From Brassica napus (lineage: Eukaryota; Streptophyta; Magnoliopsida; Brassicales; Brassicaceae): a DNA stretch of 64,000 nucleotides. The stretch's first letter is position 1. Every line of letters begins with the position of its first letter. Positions 39,183 to 47,572 of the stretch are shown one piece after another. Made by a program: the position numbers and the translations under genes. The DNA lies in assembly GCF_020379485.1 (NCBI RefSeq), contig NW_026016795.1, positions 1-64,000 on the forward strand, read 5' to 3'. The notes below the pieces were generated by a model. The model was not told the origin of the DNA and made no database searches. It worked only from the letters and a program-made list of their open reading frames with translations.

Positions 39183-40031
39183 ATGGACAGTTTTGCTCTT
39201 TCCAGCCTCAAGATGGAGTCTAAAAGAGCCATTGTCATCCCAGTCACTCTCAAAGGCCCCAACTACCTTCTCTGGTCACGCCTAGCCAAGACAGCCATAG
39301 GAGGAAAGGGTTTATGGAGCCATTGCATCTCAGATGTTCCAAACCACTCCAAAGGTGTCGCCACACAAGCTGAAGGTGAAGCAAGTTCCAAACCGGTCTC
39401 TGAAGACAGATGGCTACAAGAAGACCTTACTGTCCTCTCCATACTCCAAAGCTCCTTGGATCCATCCATTCTTGAAGCCTACTCCTACTGTGAGAGTGCT
39501 AAAGAGCTTTGGAGTACACTTAAGAAGATCTATGGGAACCTGTCCAACCTCAGCCGAGTCTTTGAGATCAAGAAGGCCATCAACAACATGTCCCAAGAAG
39601 AAGAGGAGTTCACTACTCATCTAGGAAGGTTCAGAGCCCTTTGGTCTGAACTAGAGATGCTTAGACCTCAATCAGTTGAGCCGGACGTGTTGAATGAAAG
39701 AAGGGAGCAAGATAAAGTGTTTGGGCTGCTCCTAACTCTCAGTCCCGCCTTCAGCGACCTCACCAAACATCTACTGAGGTCTGAGAAGCTACCTACCCTT
39801 GAAGAAGTGTGTGCTCAAGTCCAAAAGGAGGAGGGCTCACACGGATTGTTTGGAGCAAAGGAACCACTTACCTTTGCTTCACACGCTGAAGGAAGCTCTC
39901 AGTCCATGAAGCCGGTGTACAAGAAGGGGGATAGAAGAGGCCTGAAGTGTGAGCATTGCAAGAGGGATGGGCACACCAAGGAGAGGTGTTGGATACTGAA
40001 TCCAAGCCTCAAACCTGCCAAGTTCAAGTGA
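39183..40031 (+). CDS. gag: Gag protein of the non-autonomous copia-type element
   Basis: 282 codons from the ATG at 39,183. The frame is open further upstream, but only from a non-ATG codon, and this ATG matches the start of the homologous Gag at 47,573. Gag forms the virus-like particle that packages element RNA. The N-terminal PVTLKGPNYLLWSRLAK is the usual opening of plant copia Gag, followed by the helical Gag domain (EDLTVLSILQ, ELWSTLKKIYG, LERREQDKVF-like segments). A CCHC zinc knuckle C-X2-C-X4-H-X4-C lies at about residues 256-269. Identity to the complete element's Gag is about 60% by eye. The frame stops 13 residues after the knuckle, where the relative continues into protease. 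No internal stop or frameshift is seen, which suggests coding constraint. Confidence 0.88.
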   Translation: MDSFALSSLKMESKRAIVIPVTLKGPNYLLWSRLAKTAIGGKGLWSHCISDVPNHSKGVATQAEGEASSKPVSEDRWLQEDLTVLSILQSSLDPSILEAYSYCESAKELWSTLKKIYGNLSNLSRVFEIKKAINNMSQEEEEFTTHLGRFRALWSELEMLRPQSVEPDVLNERREQDKVFGLLLTLSPAFSDLTKHLLRSEKLPTLEEVCAQVQKEEGSHGLFGAKEPLTFASHAEGSSQSMKPVYKKGDRRGLKCEHCKRDGHTKERCWILNPSLKPAKFK

Positions 40032-40774
40032 ACCGTGCCCATGGAGGTTCAAGAGATCAGCTCGGATCTCTTGTTTGTAAGCAAACCTCCTAACCCTTAA
40101 TAAGAGCTTGTGTCTTTATTTATTGTGCTGTGAGTGGTGTCTAGAGTCCCAGAATCTCATGTCTTGTTATTGCATTGTCTTGTGTGTTGCCATAGCTTGA
40201 ATCATCATGAATGTGTTGTAGAATTGAGTAGAATGTCTCTACTGCTTGCATCATGTTTGAGAAGCTGTTTTGCATACATAAGCATGTCTCATATTGTCTA
40301 AGTTCAATCCGAGTGTGTACTGATGCTAATGCCTACGTTTAATCCATCAATGAAAGTCTAGCATCAATTAGAAATTGTCTAAGTTGCTTGCATCATTGGT
40401 TTTGATTGAAACTTTTGTGCATAGCTTTAATGTGTCTCATGGATTGAACCTGTTTCATTCATATAGTTAATGCTTTAGGATTGTGCATTCATGTATTGAT
40501 GCATTTAAAAATGAGCCTAAATTGTCAATGTATTGGTAAAGCTTGCATTGTCATTTTAGAGATTGAAATCTGCTTGTTCTTGCCTTGATTGATTGGCTTG
40601 TTTCAAGGTTTATATATTGCTGTGGCATTGGTGATCAAACAGGATGAATTATCTTGGTTTGATCCCAATGGGATGATCTGATCTTGCATTGAGTTGTGGT
40701 GGTGTTAGGTACACAAGGAAAGTGATACATGTAACTCGCCAACAGCAAAGAATGTAGAGACAAAGGTCTTGTGC

Positions 40775-40845
40775 CATTGCATATCATCACTAGGACATGT
40801 TAGTCCATAATCTACAGGAAGTGTAGTGTGATTGATTATGCAATG
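40775..40845 (+). ncRNA. Folding unit 1: stem enclosing two hairpins (71 bp)
   Basis: The ends pair as CATTGCATA with TATGCAATG (9 bp). Inside are a GGAC..GTCC hairpin (loop ATGTTA) and a CTACA-GGAAG-TGTAG hairpin. The same arrangement repeats 80 bp further on in a diverged copy. As RNA this would be a three-way junction. Not a family I recognise; a cis-acting RNA signal is possible, but a chance nested inverted repeat or MITE-like remnant is not excluded. Confidence 0.45.
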
Positions 40846-40854
40846 AGAGATGGC

Positions 40855-40925
40855 CATTGCATAATACCATTGGACATATCCAGTCCAAAGACTACAGGAA
40901 GTGTAGCATGGGTCATTATGCAATG
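40855..40925 (+). ncRNA. Folding unit 2: diverged tandem copy of the 71-bp folding unit
   Basis: The closing stem is longer here: CATTGCATAAT pairs perfectly with ATTATGCAATG (11 bp). The GGAC..GTCC hairpin has loop ATATCCA, and the CTACA-GGAAG-TGTAG hairpin is unchanged. It has the same length as unit 1, with about 20 substitutions mostly outside the stems. The stems persist, and the two extra closing pairs arise from changes on the 5' side. Confidence 0.45.
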
Positions 40926-41096
40926 AGAAGTGTGTCTTGTGAGTCTCTCTATGGTGATTCAAACACCCTAGTTCCTAGATAAGGAAGAGAGTTAACTCAC
41001 AAGAAGAAAGCTATCATGAAAGACTGATAGTTATAAGACCATGGGGATGCATATGATCATCACAAGCTTAGCTCCTTCTAGTCACGGTTCTAAGCT

Positions 41097-41106
41097 TGAG
41101 GGGGAG
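41097..41106 (+). other. Internal PPT-like purine tract
   Basis: TAAGCTTGAGGGGGAGTCTT closely resembles the functional context CAAGCTTGAGGGGGAGTGTT before both 3' LTRs, but no LTR follows. A weaker run GAGAGGGGGAGA is at 41,548. They may be extra plus-strand primers, as in plant copia elements with several PPTs, or scars of older LTR junctions. Confidence 0.45.
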
Positions 41107-41720
41107 TCTTAATGCATATGATCCATGGTCAGTAACAAGTCTTTGCAAAGGCTCCTAGAACAGGATCATCAGCCGGAGTTATTCTAGGCAGTCTAAGGGT
41201 GAAGGTGAACTGATCAAAGCGGCTTCTATGGTGAAGTGATTGATGAGAAGCTGATGAATCCATTCTGCCTTTCCAAGAAGCTGATGATGCCATGGAGATG
41301 GTGCAATGGCCGAGTGGGAACTCATCTAAAATAAGGGAAGTGTCCTAACTCAATTCAATTCAATACATTCATCATTTCAAATCTAAAGTCTAGAAATGAT
41401 ACTTAAAATGATTGAATGGATTGTGTGATGTCTCTTGATAAGTACTGATGCACCTTTGGGATAATGTATCAGGTACAAGTGCTTGAGCCTCATCAAAGAA
41501 GAACCTGGTCATTTCATAGCTTCTCTAAGAAGGCTGTGAAGTCAGTTGAGAGGGGGAGATCCAAACCAGTTCCATGAAGAGGTGAAGCTGAGTTGTTGTG
41601 TGCGCAAAGTCTTGAGGAGTTGCTGCACCAGTTTAGGCCGTGATCCAGAACTTCTTGTGTCCAACCACACTGGTTCTAAGGCACAAGAGTTCACTGGCCA
41701 ATCCCTAGGCTTTGGAGAGC

Positions 41721-41785
41721 TCTACTCTTTTTCCCTTGCAAGGTTTTGTCCCAATGGGTTTTCCTTGTAAGGTTTTTAATGAGGG
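41721..41785 (+). other. Conserved copia 3' untranslated module (Gag-only element)
   Basis: TCTACTCTTTTTCCC, CCAATGGGTTTTCC, then AAGGTTTTTAATGAGGGA parallel 51,965-52,032 of the complete element. The segment has short self-complementary pieces (CCTTGCAAGG, CCCAATGGG, CCTTGTAAGG). A similar module precedes the PPT in many plant Ty1/copia elements, from memory. Its retention in a Gag-only element points to a cis function in RNA processing or packaging. Confidence 0.6.
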
Positions 41786-41835
41786 AGACTCTTCAGAGTT
41801 CCAAGCTTGGCTTAGGATCTCCTAAAGTCAAGCTT

Positions 41836-41844
41836 GAGGGGGAG
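41836..41844 (+). other. Polypurine tract of the Gag-only element
   Basis: GAGGGGGAG directly precedes the 3' LTR start TGTTGA. It is the expected plus-strand primer and is identical to the tract at 52,079. Confidence 0.85.
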
Positions 41845-42796
41845 TGTTGAACTGAAGAGAAGATAGAGCTTGTACAATAATAGGGCAAGCTCTAGAAGAT
41901 GTCCAGAAGAGTTCAATCAAGCTTCAGAGGTGTTCTGAAGTAGTTATCTTGTGAAGTTAAGTCTAGGAAAGACTTAGACTGATCATGTGAAGGCTGTGAA
42001 GGAGTTAGAGAGAAGATGGAAGTATGGTGCAAAGATAGGGCGTTCAGTACGGCCTTGTACAGTCTAGGGTGAGCCATGAAGATGTCTAGTGCAACCAAGA
42101 AGGAAGATAGGGCAATGTACAAAGATAGGGCGAGTGGTACGGACAGGAGGTCCGTACCATCGACCGTACAGTCCACTCCTCACGCCCATGTCATCCGGTT
42201 AACCCCAAATCTTGATGTGCAATGTGTGGGCGGTTCAATCTGATCTTAAGTGACCGTTTGGGATACTTGGAGGGAAAGGAAGATTCAAATGGATAAGGTG
42301 AGCTGTTGGTATGAGCTGGAAAGGTAAAGGTGCTTTACCTTTACAGCCTTGACTCATCTTATCCATCCAATTCAAATGAAGCAATCTGAGCCCTTTACCT
42401 TGAGTCAAATCGCCAGCTAGCTCCAGCAACATCAAGACCAGTCTTCTCTCATCCTCACCATCCATTCTATCTTTTAATTATAGCCTTAGGATCTAGGTTT
42501 GTGATATGAATTGTGTAAAGGCATATATAAGCCTCTTATGATCACTTTGTAAACCCTTAAGCTGAGAGAGTCTCTCTTCTTCATAAACTTGTTCTTAGTT
42601 CTTATTCTCTGGTTACTAAGTCTCTTAATCTTGTCACTAAGTCTCTCTCTAATCTCTCATACACGTTCCTAGTCTCTCAGTCTCTCCCATACTCTCTTTG
42701 ATTCTCTTAAACTCATTTCTATTCTTCATACTTCATCATACAACAATCTCTCATCTGTTCTTACATCACTCAAGTACTGGTACTCTGAAAACCTCA
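41845..42796 (+). repeat. 3' LTR of the Gag-only element (952 bp)
   Basis: Starts TGTTGAACTG directly after the PPT and ends in CTCA, where satellite resumes one base later (ATTCTCCACC). The full-length start shows that the 5' copy is truncated. TATA box at 42,524-42,530; inverted repeat GGTACGGAC/GTCCGTACC at 42,136-42,158. The termini TG..CA are intact. Confidence 0.88.
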
Positions 42797-45700
42797 TATT
42801 CTCCACCACTTTATGTATCCAAATAAAGCTTCTCACAAAGTGATTCATCCTGGTTTGATTGGAAGGACGAAGAAGCTGTGCTACTCCCAATTTGGGAAAC
42901 TAGAATCACCTGATTTGAAAATGGGATAACTTCTTCATTCCAACTCCTATGAGATTTATTCAACTTCCTGGTGATTCTCCACCACTTTATGTATCCAAAT
43001 CAAGCTTCTCACAAAGTGATTCATCCTGGTTTGATTGGAACGACGAAGAAGCTGTGCTATTCCCAAACTGGGAAACTGGAATCACCTGATTTGAAAGTGG
43101 GATAACTTCTTCATCCCAACTCCTATGAGATTTATTCAACTTCCTGGTGATTCTCCACCACTTTATGTATCCAAATCAAGCTTCTCACAAAGTGATTCAT
43201 CCTGGTTTGATTGGAACGACGAAGAAGCTGTGCTATTCCCAAACTGGGAAACTGGAATCACCTGATTTGAAAGTGGGATAACTTCTTCATCCCAACTCCT
43301 ATGAGATTTATTCAACTTCCTGGTGATTCTCCACCACTTTATGTATCCAAATCAAGCTTCTCACAAAGTGATTCATCCTGGTTTGATTGGAAGACGAAGA
43401 AGCTGTGCTATTCCCAAACTGGGAAACTGGAATCACCTGATTTGAAAGTGGGATAACTTCTTCATCCCAACTCCTATGAGATTTATTCAACTTCCTGGTG
43501 ATTCTCCACCACTTTATGTATCCAAATCAAGCTTCTCACAAAGTGATTCATCCTGGTTTGATTGGAACGACGAAGAAGCTGTGCTATTCCCAAACTGGGA
43601 AACTGGAATCACCTGATTTGAAAGTGGGATAACTTCTTCATCCCAACTCCTATGAGATTTATTCAACTTCCTGGTGATTCTCCACCACTTTATGTATCCA
43701 AATCAAGCTTCTCACAAAGTGATTCATCCTGGTTTGATTGGAACGACGAAGAAGCTGTGCTATTCCCAAACTGGGAAACTGGAATCACCTGATTTGAAAG
43801 TGGGATAACTTCTTCATCCCAACTCCTATGAGATTTATTCAACTTCCTGGTGATTCTCCACCACTTTATGTATCCAAATCAAGCTTCTCACAAAGTGATT
43901 CATCCTGGTTTGATTGGAACGACGAAGAAGCTGTGCTATTCCCAAACTGGGAAACTGGAATCACCTGATTTGAAAGTGGGATAACTTCTTCATCCCAACT
44001 CCTATGAGATTTATTCAACTTCCTGGTGATTCTCCACCACTTTATGTATCCAAATCAAGCTTCTCACAAAGTGATTCATCCTGGTTTGATTGGAACGACG
44101 AAGAAGCTGTGCTATTCCCAAACTGGGAAACTGGAATCACCTGATTTGAAAGTGGGATAACTTCTTCATCCCAACTCCTATGAGATTTATTCAACTTCCT
44201 GGTGATTCTCCACCACTTTATGTATCCAAATCAAGCTTCTCACAAAGTGATTCATCCTGGTTTGATTGGAACGACGAAGAAGCTGTGCTATTCCCAAACT
44301 GGGAAACTGGAATCACCTGATTTGAAAGTGGGATAACTTCTTCATCCCAACTCCTATGAGATTTATTCAACTTCCTGGTGATTCTCCACCACTTTATGTA
44401 TCCAAATCAAGCTTCTCACAAAGTGATTCATCCTGGTTTGATTGGAACGACGAAGAAGCTGTGCTATTCCCAAACTGGGAAACTGGAATCACCTGATTTG
44501 AAAGTGGGATAACTTCTTCATCCCAACTCCTATGAGATTTATTCAACTTCCTGGTGATTCTCCACCACTTTATGTATCCAAATCAAGCTTCTCACAAAGT
44601 GATTCATCCTGGTTTGATTGGAACGACGAAGAAGCTGTGCTATTCCCAAACTGGGAAACTGGAATCACCTGATTTGAAAGTGGGATAACTTCTTCATCCC
44701 AACTCCTATGAGATTTATTCAACTTCCTGGTGATTCTCCACCACTTTATGTATCCAAATCAAGCTTCTCACAAAGTGATTCATCCTGGTTTGATTGGAAC
44801 GACGAAGAAGCTGTGCTATTCCCAAACTGGGAAACTGGAATCACCTGATTTGAAAGTGGGATAACTTCTTCATCCCAACTCCTATGAGATTTATTCAACT
44901 TCCTGGTGATTCTCCACCACTTTATGTATCCAAATCAAGCTTCTCACAAAGTGATTCATCCTGGTTTGATTGGAACGACGAAGAAGCTGTGCTATTCCCA
45001 AACTGGGAAACTGGAATCACCTGATTTGAAAGTGGGATAACTTCTTCATCCCAACTCCTATGAGATTTATTCAACTTCCTGGTGATTCTCCACCACTTTA
45101 TGTATCCAAATCAAGCTTCTCACAAAGTGATTCATCCTGGTTTGATTGGAACGACGAAGAAGCTGTGCTATTCCCAAACTGGGAAACTGGAATCACCTGA
45201 TTTGAAAGTGGGATAACTTCTTCATCCCAACTCCTATGAGATTTATTCAACTTCCTGGTGATTCTCCACCACTTTATGTATCCAAATCAAGCTTCTCACA
45301 AAGTGATTCATCCTGGTTTGATTGGAACGACGAAGAAGCTGTGCTATTCCCAAACTGGGAAACTGGAATCACCTGATTTGAAAGTGGGATAACTTCTTCA
45401 TCCCAACTCCTATGAGATTTATTCAACTTCCTGGTGATTCTCCACCACTTTATGTATCCAAATCAAGCTTCTCACAAAGTGATTCATCCTGGTTTGATTG
45501 GAACGACGAAGAAGCTGTGCTATTCCCAAACTGGGAAACTGGAATCACCTGATTTGAAAGTGGGATAACTTCTTCATCCCAACTCCTATGAGATTTATTC
45601 AACTTCCTGGTGATTCTCCACCACTTTATGTATCCAAATCAAGCTTCTCACAAAGTGATTCATCCTGGTTTGATTGGAACGACGAAGAAGCTGTGCTATT

Positions 45701-46919
45701 CCCAAACTGGGAAACTGGAATCACCTGATTTGAAAGTGGGATAACTTCTTCATCCCAACTCCTATGAGATTTATTCAACTTCCTGGTGATTCTCCACCAC
45801 TTTATGTATCCAAATCAAGCTTCTCACAAAGTGATTCATCCTGGTTTGATTGGAACGACGAAGAAGCTGTGCTATTCCCAAACTGGGAAACTGGAATCAC
45901 CTGATTTGAAAGTGGGATAACTTCTTCATCCCAACTCCTATGAGATTTATTCAACTTCCTGGTGATTCTCCACCACTTTATGTATCCAAATCAAGCTTCT
46001 CACAAAGTGATTCATCCTGGTTTGATTGGAACGACGAAGAAGCTGTGCTATTCCCAAACTGGGAAACTGGAATCACCTGATTTGAAAGTGGGATAACTTC
46101 TTCATCCCAACTCCTATGAGATTTATTCAACTTCCTGGTGATTCTCCACCACTTTATGTATCCAAATCAAGCTTCTCACAAAGTGATTCATCCTGGTTTG
46201 ATTGGAACGACGAAGAAGCTGTGCTATTCCCAAACTGGGAAACTGGAATCACCTGATTTGAAAGTGGGATAACTTCTTCATCCCAACTCCTATGAGATTT
46301 ATTCAACTTCCTGGTGATTCTCCACCACTTTATGTATCCAAATCAAGCTTCTCACAAAGTGATTCATCCTGGTTTGATTGGAACGACGAAGAAGCTGTGC
46401 TATTCCCAAACTGGGAAACTGGAATCACCTGATTTGAAAGTGGGATAACTTCTTCATCCCAACTCCTATGAGATTTATTCAACTTCCTGGTGATTCTCCA
46501 CCACTTTATGTATCCAAATCAAGCTTCTCACAAAGTGATTCATCCTGGTTTGATTGGAACGACGAAGAAGCTGTGCTATTCCCAAACTGGGAAACTGGAA
46601 TCACCTGATTTGAAAGTGGGATAACTTCTTCATCCCAACTCCTATGAGATTTATTCAACTTCCTGGTGATTCTCCACCACTTTATGTATCCAAATCAAGC
46701 TTCTCACAAAGTGATTCATCCTGGTTTGATTGGAACGACGAAGAAGCTGTGCTATTCCCAAACTGGGAAACTGGAATCACCTGATTTGAAAGTGGGATAA
46801 CTTCTTCATCCCAACTCCTATGAGATTTATTCAACTTCCTGGTGATTCTCCACCACTTTATGTATCCAAATCAAGCTTCTCACAAAGAGATTCATCCTGG
46901 TTTGATTGGAAGGACGAAG
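42797..46919 (+). repeat. CentBr-like satellite, domain B (about 23 units, very uniform)
   Basis: Same strand as domain A, but units carry C at position 40 (GGAACGACG), T at 16 and G at 146 (CCTGGTGATT). The first unit is an outlier: G at position 40, plus several private changes including AAATAAAGCTT and CTACTCCCAATTTGGG. One unit near 43,392 lacks a base. The others look identical by eye. The last partial unit (46,875-46,919) switches back to A-type alleles (AAAGAGATTC and GGAAGGACG) just before the copia insertion. Confidence 0.92.
46915..46919. other. Target-site duplication, left (CGAAG)
   Basis: CGAAG directly precedes the 5' LTR and is repeated at 52,562-52,566 directly after the 3' LTR. 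In the satellite it occupies positions 43-47, including the CpG. A 5-bp duplication is the normal footprint of copia integrase. Confidence 0.95.
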
Positions 46920-47393
46920 TGTTGACATGAAGAATAAAGCAAGAAGATAGGAACTTGGAGAACAAGGCTGTCCGTACAACCTAAGAGTGACTTGCAAGGA
47001 AAGGAAGCAAGTCATGAGTTAACCAACTCGGTCAAGTGATTAAAAGATCTCCTAGTGAGTGGGAATGTCGACATGTATCCGTTGAAGAGAAGTGAGTGGA
47101 GGAGTCACGGGTGTGTCTAAGAGAAGAGAGAGGGAGCTGACCGTTGGGAGCTGTCACTATCCCTCTTGCTGAACGAGCCATCCGCGGATCTGCCTCCTCT
47201 TTGTTTATTCTTTCCCTTGTACTATCTTCTCATTGTTTATGCATTCTTGTATGTCTTTAAATACCCTGTCATGTGTAACAAATCAAGTAAGGAAACTTAT
47301 TCTCCTTCTATTCTCTTTGTCACACTCTCACGGAAACTCTCTCCATCTCTTACTCTTCTCTCTTAATCTCTCCTTAATCTTCTAAAACTCTCA
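46920..47393 (+). repeat. 5' LTR of the complete copia element
   Basis: Starts TGTTGACATG and ends CTCTCA with the PBS immediately following. The promoter-like TTTAAATA is at 47,256-47,263, followed by a TCTCT-rich leader. It contains CTGTCCGTACA, recalling the TACGGAC motif of the Gag-only LTR family. Only one base differs from the 3' LTR. Confidence 0.95.
47256..47263 (+). promoter_or_regulatory. TATA-like box of the copia 5' LTR
   Basis: TTTAAATA about 130 bp before the LTR end, upstream of a pyrimidine-rich leader. It is the best TATA candidate in this LTR, and the transcription start would lie around 47,290. The same box lies in the 3' LTR. Confidence 0.45.
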
Positions 47394-47405
47394 TGGTATC
47401 AGAGC
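47394..47405 (+). other. Primer-binding site of the complete copia element
   Basis: TGGTATCAGAGC immediately after the 5' LTR, complementary to the initiator methionine tRNA 3' end. Identical to the Gag-only element's site. Confidence 0.95.
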
Positions 47406-47572
47406 AGCTGTGCTCTTGAGACCTAAATCTCTTTTTCTTCCGCGAACTCTCTGTGTTTTATTTCTATTTTTGGCAAAGTTCATCCTGTTCTTGAGGTGTT
47501 CTTCAATCTCATTTCCAGAATTTGCCAAAAATAGCAAAGTTCATCCAAAACTTTCGTTCTCTTTCTCTCTTG

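Larger units (their letters stand above)
40032..41844 (+). other. Non-coding interior of the Gag-only element
   Basis: About 1.8 kb where pol would be expected, with no sustained frame and no pol motif in any frame. Up to 40,700 it is T-rich and featureless. It then holds two 71-bp folding units (40,775 and 40,855), a 12-bp direct repeat ATGCATATGATC (41,047 and 41,112), two PPT-like purine runs (41,097 and 41,548), the conserved copia 3' module (41,721-41,785) and the true PPT (41,836). The sequence may contain packaging or dimerisation signals retained by a parasitic element (inference). Confidence 0.7.
37561..42796 (+). mobile_element. Gag-only Ty1/copia-type retrotransposon (TR-GAG class), non-autonomous
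   Basis: An element of about 5.2 kb (4.7 kb without the nested insertion) with two LTRs, PBS, an intact gag frame ending in its own stop, 1.8 kb of non-coding interior, and PPT. No protease, integrase, reverse transcriptase or RNase H sequence is present. Terminal-repeat elements that keep only gag are known in plants as TR-GAG. Its Gag, PBS, PPT and 3' untranslated module all resemble those of the complete element at 46,920, so it probably relies on that lineage for enzymes (inference). The first dozen or so bases of the 5' LTR and the left target duplication are missing. The LTRs differ at roughly 18 places, mostly single-base gaps in the 5' copy. Confidence 0.85.

Noticed and set aside
41546..41770. 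74-codon frame near the 3' end of the Gag-only element
   Set aside because: It overlaps the conserved non-coding copia 3' module, has no recognisable domain and has no counterpart in the complete element.
47522..47572. 17-codon upstream extension of the copia polyprotein
   Set aside because: It begins with TTG rather than ATG. The ATG at 47,573 is the credible eukaryotic start.
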